Shown: positions 13,712 to 24,528, counted from the stretch's first letter. The stretch: 64,000 bases of DNA from Rhodeus uyekii (GCA_037043235.1 JAWRVZ010000079.1:31001-95000); one strand, 5' to 3'. Numbers and translations: made by a program. The notes: generated from the letters alone by a model not told the origin.

Positions 13712-15434
13712 TAGCTGCAAGCAGCCATGACGGGGCCAAGCATTAGGAGGGCATTAAATGTTATGCCGACATGGCTGGCAGCATCAGACCAACAGCAGTA
13801 AGCATCTAAAGACATACCAATATGACTTCAGTCTAAATGGCTGAAAAATCATCAATACGGTCTTTAGCAATTCAATGTAATGGTTTATCACGTTCGATAA
13901 CTCAGCGCTGTAACCAAACTGATGTGTCAAATCATGTGGTATATCCAGAGTGAGGTGACAATGACACATGCAAAGTTTGGTGTCAATAGGGTAAAGCATT
14001 GGGTAGCCTCAGATCATGATTGACATGACACACAGAAAGTTTGGTCAGAATACGCTAATGCGTTGCGGAGATATAGCCTCGCTTTATTTGGTGGCCATTT
14101 GGTCAAATTTGTTCGCAATTTTATCGAAACCTGTTTGACGAATCAACTTTATTTTAATAACTTTTTGTCAGCATGGTCTGAAGATGTTATGATTCAATTT
14201 TGGTGAAAATTGGACAAACGGTGTGGGAGGAGTTCGAAAAAGTAGGTTTTTAAAGAAAAACAACATGGCGGACAGGAAGTTTGGCCGACTATGACAAATT
14301 TGGTATCTGTGTTCTCGGTTTGACCCAAGGAACGTATAAAGACAACTTATTTTACCATAGGTTAACGTGTTCAAAAGTTATTAGCATTTTTGCAAATTTG
14401 TTTATAACTTTTGACCACAAGGTGGCGCTGCCTCGAAACTTTTTGTGTTGTATCAGGCCCAGATGCCGAAGACACATATCGAGTTTCGTAACGATACACC
14501 AATGTGTTTGTTAAATATAGCAATTTATGACAAAATTCAAAATGGCCGACCCTCAAAATGGCCGATATGGGAAAATTTGGTATTGCACGACTCGGCATGA
14601 TGCCCTGAATCTAACGAGACCAGTTTTATGATTTTTGATCGAAGCGTTCAGAAGTTATAAGCAAATATTTCACTTTTTCATATCTCCAGACCACTAGGGG
14701 GCAGAGCGCCAAATCTCCGCAGGTAGCCTCAGACCATCATTGCCATAACACACACCAAGTTTGGTCAGAATACGCTAATGCGTTGCAGAGATAAAGCCTC
14801 GCTTTCATTTCTGCGGCCATTTTGTCGAATTCATTCGCAAGTTATTCGTAAACGGTTTGACAAATAAACTTTCTTTTAATAACTTTTTGTACGCATAGTC
14901 TGGAGATGATGTGGTTCAATTTTCGTGAAAATCGGACAAACGGCCTAGGAGGAGTTCGAAAAAGTAGGTTTTTCGTAAAATTCAAAATGGCGGGAAAATT
15001 TTCATGACGGAAAATGACGTCATAGGGTGCAATCGAATCGTCTTGAGCCAAGGAATTAGTGGACGAAAGAATTTTGTTTCTAGGACATACGGTTCAAGAG
15101 TTATTTACGTAAACGTGAGTGCAACTTTGGACAGTTGGTGGCGCTAGAGACATTGAGTTAGAGACTTCAAATTTGCTATGGTCAATGATTGGCTTGTCCT
15201 CTATCAGTGTGCCAAATTTTATCATTTTCCCGCAAACGGTTCTATGGCCTTACATAGACTTCCATGGCGGAAGAAGAAGAAGAAGAAGAAGAAGAAGAAG
15301 AAGATGAATAATAATAATAAAGAACCGGAACAATTACAATAGGTGCCTCCGCACCTTCGGTGCTTGGCCCCTAATAATAAGAACCGGAACAAAAACAATA
15401 GGTGCCTCCGCACCTTCGGTGCTTGGCCCCTAAT
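13712..15434 (+). repeat. Last array unit, long form with 241-bp deletion
   Basis: Compared with 7989-9892 it lacks the segment equivalent to 8278-8518 (junction GCATTG/GGTAGCC near 14001), which removes the first CTCF-like motif. It keeps CCACAAGGTGGCGC at 14415, CCACTAGGGGGCAG at 14691 and TGACGTCA at 15025. It ends in two tail modules; the last GCTTGGCCCC (15421-15430) marks the array edge. Confidence 0.9.
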
Positions 15435-18400
15435 GACTCTTTCATGTAGTGTTAGATGATTAATACTTAATATAATCAGTGCAAATTATCACCATCTCTT
15501 TTTATTTTATAAACAGCTTCAATGATTGTTCATGGTGTTAATGGAGGTTATTGTTCTTGTCACCTGAATAGATTATTATGCCCCCTAAAGAGTTCATATT
15601 TATTGCTTGTAATCAATCAACATGAGTGTGCAATTAAAAAGTGCTTGAAGATTTCAACAGATATATGTTGAAAAGGCAAAGTGCAAAAACTACCACGAAG
15701 AACACAAGAGACTAACATTTTAAGGCTCTTCAGAGAGAGTCAAACAATACAATTTAATAAAGCAATCCCAAAACCCTAATAATTATTTGCACTGACAGAC
15801 TTAAAAGCCCCAAAAATGTGTAGTCATTGAGGTCATCTTCACAGCTCTCATTTTTGCCCTGGAAGTAATTTATGATTTTCATGGTTTTGGGTCACGGAGC
15901 TCATTAATTAATGTCAATTTAATTAAACTGAAAAACACTCTCCCCTTCCACCAATCATGTCACAGAGGACCACAATACTGAAGACATTCAATCAGGCAGA
16001 CAATCAATAGATGCGCACTCGAGGTTAAAAACCAAATTGCATGCTCACACACAGGCATATTTGCACCATTTATTTCGGCCACGACAAAGCTTCTGCATGC
16101 TAATTATGTTTGCAACTAATTGAACACATACTCACACACATTTAAACTAATCACACATGCACCACGGCATGTGCATATGACCCATCCTCGGCAGGCAGAC
16201 CAGTAATTAAAGCAGATGAAGAGACAGGAGCGTGCTTTCTGTGGGCAGATAAAGATGCATCATCATCACTGGGTGGAAAAAAGTGACACCCTCCTCCGTC
16301 CATCTTCCCAGCCGTTTATGCCAACCCAAGATAGATGAAGAGAGTTGTTTTCTTGCACCCTTTCTAAAACACCCATGAGTCACTCACCCGCTGGTTTCAG
16401 AACAGTAGAAGGGAAGTAAAGGGGATTGCATGTCTCTAAGTAGTTATGACACACTTCTTTAAATAGTGATTTTGACGGTTTTTGAATCGCAAGCGAGCAA
16501 AATATCGTCACAGGATATCCTGGTGAGGAAAAGTACTGGCCCTGGCTAAAAGTACATCAATCTGTGTTCACTTTTTGGTAGAGAGGAATTGCGCTAATTA
16601 GGGATGTTTCTTTGACCTTAATTATACAGTGTGATTACTTTTGTCTCTTTATTCTCTCTAGGGATCTGAAACCATGAGTGTAGTATCGGGAATGGATGCT
16701 GAAGTTTCTAGTGAATCCCCACCAATGTTTCTAACAATCAAAGTTTTTGATTGTGTCTAATAATTTTCTTGTTTCCATTTTAGAAGATTTAATTTTAAAA
16801 AATGTAGGTTTTATAAATGTAATTAGCTTTTGAGAGGGATGCTGTTTTAGCAAGTGACTGTGCATGAGCTAAGCCATCTTTGACTCATGCACTCTGGCAA
16901 ATGCACACCTGCTCTGAGAGGTGTTTATACTCGATTCATTCTCCTGTCAACCTCCAAAATGACTCAAAAGGCACCAAAAAGTGTTATGGAAATGATTCAT
17001 ATGATGTGTGGGTTCACACGACATTTGAATGGTACATGATTTGTACACGAATCATTCTTTGGATTTAGACTTTTTCAATAAATCACCAGTTCATTGAATG
17101 ATTTGTTCATGGATGGATTCAGTTTTTAAGTTCAACTCACTGACTCAAGTAAATCAAGACTTTAATTATCAGTGAATAAAGATTTAAATTTGAGTCAGTC
17201 CATTGTACAAAACTATAATGCATACTTTTAATACTTTTACGCTGCTTGTTCTTTCTTTTTGACAGTTTATGGATATCTAGTTAAATTGTTGTTTATAGTT
17301 CCTGCAAATCCAATGATTATGTCATACTCAAAACTGTATTAGATGTAGAGTTTATTTCGTGGGTATGCAGTCTGAGACTGTGACTGAGACTGATATTGTA
17401 GTACAATGTAGTGTCGTACATTGGCAGATGAATTCAGACATGTAACGTGTAAATGTAAACAAATGTAATTAAACTGATTTGGTTTGAGTATTTTTCCTCA
17501 CCCAATTCTTTTTGTCTTTTTGTCTCATTCTCTTTCTCCTGCTTTGGCATCACATACAAAGCCATATGGTCGTAGTGGTCTGTGGCTTGGCACTAAGACA
17601 GTCAAGACAAGTTTAATGGCACTGTGTTGGATTGAGTTTAAAGTCACAGTGAGTCAATGCATTGACAGATACATCATCCACCTTTAGCTTTTGATAGAGC
17701 GGAAACTGAAAGATCAAATCCAGAAAATAATAAAATACATTAAAAAAAGTAATTTGTGCAGTGGAACATACAAGTCTGTTGCATTTGAGTTTATTTCTAT
17801 GTGGTGAATAGAGTCAGTCTTCTCAGTTTGTTTTATTGTTGAAAGAGAAATGGAACACAGTTCACTTATGAGTTTAAATTGCCACATAGACCAACTTTAT
17901 TCTGTAGACTGTTACTGTTGGTAAATGGTAGATTGTATTTTAAATTGCATCTCTAAGACTTTTCAGTTTGGATGGCAAATTAAGATTGTTGTCATGCTGT
18001 GACTGTACAGAATACAGTGTATCACAGCATTGTTTATCAAACCATGAAGCATGTTGTGAAAGGTGATGCCTGCTTAATATTTTCTGCTGCACAAATTCTA
18101 TTTGTCTGTCTAATTTTAATAGTTTTTATCCATGGCAAAAAGTGGAATCAATTATTTAATGAGATAACTTAAAAGTGAACGTATTGAGCCTGTATATTTC
18201 ATAATAGGGTTTAAGCGATATTTTTTTATTTGTTCATTTTGTCTTGCTTTTTTTTCTTCAGTTTAAGCTGTTTTAGTTATATATAATTATTTATTTATTC
18301 AGTTATTGAATTTATCATGGCATAATGTCGACTGCAAGTTGAGCCATTCATTTATTTCCGTGTTGATTTTTCATCCCTTTCATACTCATTTTATTCTTTA

Positions 18401-19794
18401 CAGTTGTTTGAACATGTAAAATGTAATTTTGTAATTTTATTGAATTTTTGTGATATTTGCTTATTTATAGTGTCAGTTAAGATTTCACTCCTTGTAAACC
18501 TTTAGCTGACAATATTTTTCAGTAATATTTTTGTTCTTTGTAATCGTCATGTACCTGAGTTTTAACTGAAAACAAATCCTTTTAAAAAAGAAAAAGAATA
18601 TTTAAAGTCTCAATAGTGCGGTGAAATCAGTGATCAGTGTCATAAGCTATACAAGCTCTATTAACCTACAGAACATTTTATAAACCGACTTTATTGTACC
18701 TCTGGCTCTCATATTTAAATCCCAGAAGACTGAAATTGTCAGATGGAGCTGTGGGATCACACTAGCTTTACTCTTTCAACCAGCAGGCTGGCATCAATCC
18801 CCTGGATTTCTAGCCTTTGTATCCCAAGATCATCCTTCCTTTGCTGGCCGTCGATCTCCAGCGCCTGTGGCTCAGCAGTCCGTTGTTGAGGATTGGAGTT
18901 TATGCTCGAACAGCACACTGCTTTAAACAACACAGTGGCTGGCTCCAGTTAATCAAGCCATTTGTCTCAGCACAGTCTAGGCCAGTGGACAGAGGAGAAG
19001 TGTGCAAATGCACAGTGTTCTTGTGTGTTAAAGGCTATTGTTAGAGTAGGATTACCCATTACAAATGCTGCTGCCAGAGAACCGCTGCCACTCTCCTCAG
19101 ATGACCTCAGAGAACTGACCACAGTAAGAAAAAATTATCCTGACGTTGAAGACCTTGAAACATTTTGGGTTCAACAAAGTTGGAATGAATGCTAAACATC
19201 CAAATCTCAAACATTTTTGTCTTGTGACAGTTTTCCACCTGTAACGCAAAATAAGTTGCTCCTGTTGTAACAGCTGGTGTCTGTATGTTAATGAAGTTTG
19301 AGACTGTTCTCAGGGTCCCTCACCTGCTCCTATTTGCTCATGGCATGATGATCCCAAGTGGTGCAGAAACAACAAAACCATTAACTTTATCTTCTCTATG
19401 ATAATTAAGCCATTCTGGAGAATGAGCTTGTTCTAACACCTATCTTAGAATGGAATCTGGGTCAAAGCAGACATTGTCATTTCTTGCACCACAAAACTAT
19501 ATTCATTACAGTTCATTATGTACTATTTCAGACAACAGCCAAACAGGGTCAACACACTGCTTACGGTTGTTGTCCTTACTGTTATGAGAACAGATTCTCC
19601 AGGGCCAGAAATTAAAATAAACTGAGTCAGATTGAGATGGTTTTGCATAATATGCTTGGTCTTTTAAGCCTCAGCTCTAAATGCTTTATTAATAGTAATT
19701 TTAAAATTGCATTGGGATGGAAATTGATGTAGTTCTTCTGACATACAATGCTTCGGGTCTTGTTAGTATTGGTTGGCATTTATAAGTAAAGTTT
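15435..19794. other. AT-rich unique sequence, no gene recognised
   Basis: About 4.4 kb with only short, unsupported ORFs and no clear repeat family. A strong splice-acceptor-like tract (TTTATTCTCTCTAG) ends at about 16662, followed by a 28-codon ORF from ATG 16674, but no matching donor is seen. The sequence is intron-like or intergenic. Confidence 0.6.
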
Positions 19795-19915
19795 TCACAC
19801 ACACAACCCAGAGGAATCCCAGTAATCAGTTCATGTGCTTTGGTGACCACCCCACAGGATTCAGTGAAGTTCCTGTGATCCCTTATGATGAGAGGGTAGA
19901 TGTGAAGAGGCAGAT
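19795..19915 (-). mobile_element. LINE fragment (L2-like)
   Basis: The stretch GAATCCCAGTAATCAGTTCA through GATGAGAGGGTAGA is a diverged copy of 20808-20915, which lies in a recognisable LINE reverse-transcriptase remnant. On the minus strand it covers the G-I-P region before the catalytic box. It is a separate partial copy about 1 kb from the longer fragment. Confidence 0.55.
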
Positions 19916-19949
19916 GAACACAAGTGTTCAAAATACAGTTTCAAACATT

Positions 19950-21060
19950 CCTTAGAGTAGTACAAGCTAGAAAAATTAGGGATTTAAAGTAAAGGGAATG
20001 TGGAATATTGTCAAGGATTCTGCATTCCGTATGAAGGCGGGTAGATCAGCCTTCAGCAAGAAACAGTGAGCGAAAATGTTCTGGAGAGTGATTTTGTGCC
20101 TCTCTGTGATGGTACCACGAGCCGTCGCTCATAGGTTTCTGGTGTGTATGTAGACTTGTAGTAGTGAGTGGAAGTAGGAGGGTGCTGAGCCTGTGATAGA
20201 TTTGTAATTAAATGTCAATGCCATAAATGCAAGTGGTAGCCAGTGCAGAAAGATAGATAAGTGTGTCATGGGCCCTTTTGGGCTCGTTTGAAGATAAGAT
20301 GTGCTGCAGAGTTCTGAATCATTTGTATGTGTTTGATTGCATATGATGGAAGTCCAGCGTGAAGAGCATTGCAATAATAAAACATTGAAATTACTATAAC
20401 CTGTACTAGAAGTTGTGTTTCATGCTCAGTTTGGAAAGTTCTTATTTTCCAGATGTTATTTAGAGCAAACCTGCATGACCAAGCTATCAATGCAATGTGG
20501 TCTTTGAAGTTCTGTTGGTCCTCGAAGATTACTAGGTCGTCCTTGATGGGGAAATCTTTGATGAACCAAGCTGGATGGTGAAATCTCCGTCTTTGCCAGG
20601 TTGAGCGGGAGGTGATGGTTTTCCATTCATTCCAAGATGTCCACCAGAGAGCTTGAGATTTGTGCAGCTACAGTGGTATCATCTGGTTGAAATAAAAGGT
20701 AGAACTGTGTGTCATCAGTATAGTAATGGTAATGCCTGTGTGATGGGATACAGAGATGTAGTTTGTGGATAAGAGGAGAGGCCCAAGACCTGAACCCTGA
20801 GGAATCCCAGTAATCAGTTCATGTGCTTTGATGACCACCCCACACCAGGCAAGTAAACCAGAGGATTCAAGCCAGTGAAGTGGAGTTCCTGTGATATCTT
20901 TGATGAGAGGGTAGCAGCAGCTAGATCCAGGAGAAATGGAACTGAGGATTTGGAATCAGCTTTTGCAATATGTAGGACTTCAGTGTCTGACAGTAATGCA
21001 GTCTCTGTTGAAAGGCCATTCATTGACACCTTTAATTTTTTTGTTGTTGAGAAGTTTAGA
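19950..21060 (-). pseudogene. L2-like LINE reverse transcriptase remnant
   Basis: Read on the minus strand from 21060 down, successive broken frames give conserved LINE reverse-transcriptase blocks in order: STETALLSDTEVL and a D-S-K-S-S-V block (21020-20900), GIPQGS-like then LGPLL (about 20800), YTDDTQ at the catalytic box (codons at 20711-20722; the usual form is YADD), a VIFEDQQNFKDHIA-like block (about 20530), YYCNALHAGLPSYAIK and QMIQNSAAHLIF (20380-20290), LHWLPLAF (20240) and the C-terminal ERRL-type region (about 20110). Frameshifts and stops make it inactive. The block order fits the L2/CR1-like group; the exact clade is inference. Confidence 0.8.
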
Positions 21061-21629
21061 TATTTATGCCTCTGTGAGTAGAGAAACGGATTAGAGAAGA
21101 TTTATGGTCTATAGACTGTTAATGGTTGTTGTTTTGTCAATGAAGAAACGAGGTGGAAAAGAAAAGAGGTGGAGGGTGGTGGCAGAGGGTGACAGAGGAG
21201 AAAATAAAAGTGACTTGACTAGACATGAAGTTAAAGTGGAACATAAAGTGTCTGTTCACATACAGAGATGAGAATTGTTTGGGAGTGTAGAGAGAATGAA
21301 ACAACAGAGGAAAGATGGAAAGGAGAAAGAGAAAAGAGGTTATGCCTGAAAGTAACTGGTAGAGGGGTTTGTGGTGTAGAAGTAGTAAGTTGATTAAATG
21401 TAATGAAGAAATTATCGAAAATGTACAGGGGTTTCACCAAAATGTTGTCTGCAATGCAGTTGCATATATGAATAGTGTGAGAGGTGTGAGAAAAAGAGAA
21501 GTTGATCGAGAGAGCAGCGGGTGTTGCTGAGTCATCTGGACGAATCCAGGTACAAAATGAATAGACAAATAAACTTTCCCTAGTTTACATCTGATTAAAA
21601 TCGCTGTACCTGCCTTGCAATTAGCACAC
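21061..21629. other. No gene recognised
   Basis: Purine-rich stretch with no supported ORF, possibly the 5' continuation of the LINE remnant or unique DNA. Confidence 0.5.
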
Positions 21630-21815
21630 ATTTACATTTGTACATGTATTCGTCAAACGCTTTTGTCCAAAGCAACTTGACATTCTATTCAGTTCTTGCT
21701 TTCCCTGGGAATTGAACCCATGACCTTGGTGTTGCACGTGCCACCCTCTACTGTTTGAGCTACACGCAAGTAGTGTGTAGCTCCATGCTCAGACCCTCTA
21801 CTGTTTGAGCTACAA
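21630..21815 (-). mobile_element. tRNA-derived SINE
   Basis: On the minus strand it reads as a tRNA-like head (TAGCTCAAACAGTAGAGGGT), a B-box-like GGTTCAATTCCCAGGG, then a tail ending ACAAATGTAAATGT. The tail, with GCTTTGGACAAAAGCGTTTG, is a SINE 3' sequence common in fish. The head segment CCCTCTACTGTTTGAGCTACA is duplicated (about 21745 and 21795). Related copies lie at 44525 and 53003. Confidence 0.75.
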
Positions 21816-22319
21816 CAAGCCTATAGTCTGTGAATGGCTGAATCCGAAACGAAACCGGGACAGTATGGTACTTAAGTGCAATAAAACCACAACAAGAGCA
21901 GCAAAAGTGTCTGCTATTCTAAATAAGTTGAATAATTAAATAATGCAGTATAATACAATATAATTACTGCAAAGAAATGTACATGTTATTTACAAATGCA
22001 CAGTTTATGTAACTTACAGATTTTCTATTTTAAATGTTATGTACAAAAGTTATGGTAGACAATGTACGGTTTAGTTCAGGCTGAATATAGCCTGTGGTTA
22101 AAAAAGGTGTTGGTGAACGTGTGAAGTGCTGGTCAGATGAGGGTATGGGGTGTGAGTCTAGGCTTTTTAAATCTGCAGTAAAACACATTCAGATCCTCAG
22201 ACATTTGTTGATTCTCCACAGGTTGGGGTGGGATAGTGGCTTGTACTTTGTGATGGTCCATAGGCCAGTCCAGACTGACACTGAGTCATTGGCTGAAAAC
22301 TATTTTTTTTAGCTTTTCA
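21816..22319. other. No gene recognised
   Basis: AT-rich sequence with short ORFs only. Confidence 0.5.
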
Positions 22320-23115
22320 GAGGTATCTACTTTTAGCCACTAATATCCTTTGTTAGTCTTTTTCTATCCTGGTTATACAAGATTCCATCTCCACTTCTGT
22401 AAGCATCCTCTTTGGCATGACAAAGCTGTTTTAGTTTCCCAGTAATCCATGGATTATCATTAGTGAATTATAAAAATGTTCTGGTAGGAACACCAGCACA
22501 TATCCTTACAGAAACTGATGTATGATGTTACAGAGCTTGTCCAGATCAGTGGTAACAGCTTCAAAAATACTCCATGTAAATCAAAGCAGGCTTGTAAATC
22601 TTGTTCTGCTTCATTAGTCCATCTTTTTACAGTTCTTATTACAGGTTTATCTGATTTCAGCCTGTAAGTCAGTATAAGATGAACTAAACAGTGAAAGTGA
22701 GACAGAATGGTATGCCTATTGTGGTGTAACAGTGATCCACTATATTACTGTCTCTTGTAGGCCATGTAATATTCTGTCTGCATTTGGTCAGTTTTGCTTT
22801 GCTAAAATCCCCAATAATTATTAAAAGAGAGACTGGGTACCTTTGCTCCATTTCAGTTATTTGATCAGCCAGCTGTCGCCGCCCTTGCACATGTGTCTGG
22901 AGTGGCATGTGTCGCAGTTTATGAACAGTACCTCTAAATTAGGACAACATGTCTTCTTCAGCATCTGAACCTCAATGTTTGTTAATGTAGAGACACAATC
23001 CACCACCTCTCATTTTCCCTGTTAACTCCGTGATGCAGTTCGTTTGGAACAGCTGGAAGATGTAGCGCATTGTCCGGAATAGGTTCACTCAGCCAGGTTT
23101 CAATGAAGTACAATG
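22320..23115 (-). pseudogene. LINE endonuclease-linker remnant
   Basis: Minus-strand frames show a decayed non-LTR retrotransposon ORF2 N-terminus. The order is an ETWLSEPIPDNA block (about 23100), GGLCLYIN-like (about 23010), an IIIGDFSKAKLT block typical of the APE endonuclease GDFN motif (about 22800), PTRDSNIVDHCYTTI (22770-22720), then the linker with PWITGKLKQL and AKEDAYRSGDG (22450-22390). Stops and frameshifts break it. It ends at about 23115, where LTR-element sequence starts. It may belong to a different LINE family from 19950-21060. Confidence 0.75.
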
Positions 23116-23569
23116 CAGCAAAAAGTCCTTGTTAATGCAGATGAGAAGGTGGGGAGCCTGTCACCCCAGCCATGGCCAAGAGGGCGGTGAATTTGCTTTA
23201 TGGTGTGGCAGCTGTGCGAGCCTGGAGACTGCACAGGGGCTGCTGCTCCAGAACCCGCGATCCGTCAGCGCCAATCACCCCAGCCATAGCCAAGAAGGTT
23301 GTGGATTCCTTTTTTGTCTTTGCAGCCCTGCATGCCTGCAGGACCCACAGGGCTTCCACCCTGAGCCACGCTGAGTCCACACTCCCGTGCCCCACGACCG
23401 GCCAAAAACATTGGAGGCGACCCAGGAGGAAGAGGTTGACTTCCTGTGCGCTCCCAGTGCTCCATGTCCTGCCGGGGCCCCATGATCTCTTGCCCCTTTT
23501 CCAAGTATCACCAAGGCCTCCTGATGGCATCTCGGGGAGGCCCCAGATACAGTTTTCTAAGGGGGGGAT
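23116..23569 (+). mobile_element. 3' internal part of an LTR retrotransposon
   Basis: GC-rich segment, sharply different from its AT-rich neighbours, that ends in a purine run (AAGGGGGGGA, about 23559-23569) directly before an LTR-like sequence. ORFs are open on both strands (177 codons plus, 160 minus), but none shows a domain I can name. It is probably the non-coding or gene-poor 3' end of the element. Confidence 0.5.
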
Positions 23570-23933
23570 TGGAGTAACACTTTCAGGGTGGGTGGGGCAA
23601 GGGAGACGGAGCGTCTGGGGAAAACCAGGCCCCCGGTGCTGCTCTGGACATTCCCCGATTGCCTGGCTCCTGGTTTCCACGGTACCACCCTGGAGACCAC
23701 CCTGACTCTGTATAGCATGTCTCCAGGGTTCCCCCGCCCCCCGGTTGGTCGGCTGTTAACGTTGTTGTGTGTCGTTCTCAATGTGGATGCTGTGTTTCTT
23801 CCGACTTCCTTAGAGTCTCCATGTTTTGCTCTATGAGTGCTGTTTTGTTTTTGTTTTTTGAATAAAGAGAGATTTCGTTGGAACCTGTTCTCCTCGTGTT
23901 CTCCGCATCGCACGGCGCTCCAGTTTCGTAACA
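23570..23933 (+). mobile_element. 3' LTR of an LTR retrotransposon
   Basis: Begins TGGAGTAACA just after a polypurine tract and ends TTTCGTAACA, giving TG...CA ends. It has an AATAAA signal at about 23861 followed by a downstream TG-rich segment. No 5' LTR is visible upstream, since the element is cut at 23116 by or into a LINE fragment, so no target duplication can be checked. Length is 364 bp. Confidence 0.6.
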
Positions 23934-24528
23934 TGGTGAGTGCAGTGTCATCATTTGCATCTGGCTGTCCAATAGCATCACAGCCCTTCCAACTATATTG
24001 TCCAACAAAATGTCTAAAAAACACGGAAAAATATTGTCTGTTAAGCTCTGCTTAATGTAAATGAGTTTATGTCTGATAACTTATAGAAGAAGAATGACTA
24101 AACACAGAACAAACAAACAAACCCAACAGAAGAAACAGAGAGCTCCGCACTGTTGCTGCCATTTGCAGCACTATCTTGTTATCATGACACTTTTTCAGAT
24201 TCAATCTGACTAGCTAAAGTTTTGATCTGACAAACTGAAGGCGCTGCTGAAAAGAAAAAGGTGTTCCAAGAGTTCCCAGAGTGCTGATGTATTGTAATTG
24301 AACTGGAACATTTCACTATTTACATCACATAGTTCTATTGTTCACAACATTCTAACTATTTGTAGACCTAGAGCAAACATATAGACCATAAACTACCATT
24401 CAAAAGGTTGTGGGGAGATTTTGTTTGAATGTTTTTCAAAAGAAGTCTCTTATGTTCACCAAGGTTGCATTTATTTGATGAAAAATAGAGCAAACCAGTA
24501 TAATTGAAGTTCTTATGATTTAACCGTA
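23934..24528. other. No gene recognised
   Basis: AT-rich sequence without supported ORFs or known repeats. Confidence 0.5.

Larger units (their letters stand above)
781..14704 (+). promoter_or_regulatory. Fourteen CTCF-core-like motifs, all same orientation
   Basis: CCACTAGGGGGCAG or CCACTAGGGGGCAC starts at 781, 2008, 3112, 3832, 4989, 5709, 6952, 8488, 9208, 10395, 11117, 12300, 13022 and 14691. Each fits the published vertebrate CTCF consensus CCASYAGRKGGCRS at every position. A second class, CCACAAGGTGGCGC, with one mismatch, lies at 3556, 5433, 8932 and 14415. The motif match is seen directly; CTCF binding in the cell is inference. Confidence 0.6.
1105..15032. promoter_or_regulatory. 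Nine CRE-type TGACGTCA palindromes, one per unit
   Basis: TGACGTCA occurs at 1105, 2332, 4156, 6033, 7276, 9532, 11441, 13346 and 15025, always in the context GGAAAATGACGTCATAGG. This octamer is the full consensus for CREB/ATF-type bZIP factors. Conservation in all nine complete units may reflect common origin rather than selection. Confidence 0.5.
1..15434 (+). repeat. Head-to-tail array of a 1.1-1.9 kb repeat family
   Basis: Nine units and one partial unit follow each other in the same orientation. Each starts with a palindromic head, AGCTGCTAGCAGC or AGCTGCAAGCAGC, followed by ACGGGGCCAAGC. Each ends with a hairpin tail, GCACCTTCGGTGC then TTGGCCCC, next to an AAT microsatellite. Short units carry one copy and long units two copies of a subrepeat of about 720 bp, measured between CCACTAGGGGGCA motifs (3112 to 3832, 4989 to 5709, 8488 to 9208). 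All ORFs inside are below 100 codons and occur on both strands, so I see no protein gene. The array stops abruptly at 15434, where non-repetitive DNA begins. The family name is not recognised with certainty. Confidence 0.95.

Noticed and set aside
46..15413. Repeated short ORFs of 60-98 codons in the tandem array, both strands
   Set aside because: They recur only because the DNA repeats, lie on both strands at the same places, include simple-sequence runs (N, R, F tracts), and differ between units by frame changes.
16640..16760. Exon starting after the acceptor-like tract at 16662
   Set aside because: The short ORF from ATG 16674 ends at a stop after 28 codons with no donor.
18962..19195. 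77-codon ORF as a gene
   Set aside because: No domain, no start context and no splice signals that make sense; overlaps another short ORF.
23172..23705. 177-codon plus ORF and 160-codon minus ORF as genes
   Set aside because: GC-rich region open on both strands, no domain seen, and it runs across the polypurine tract into an LTR.
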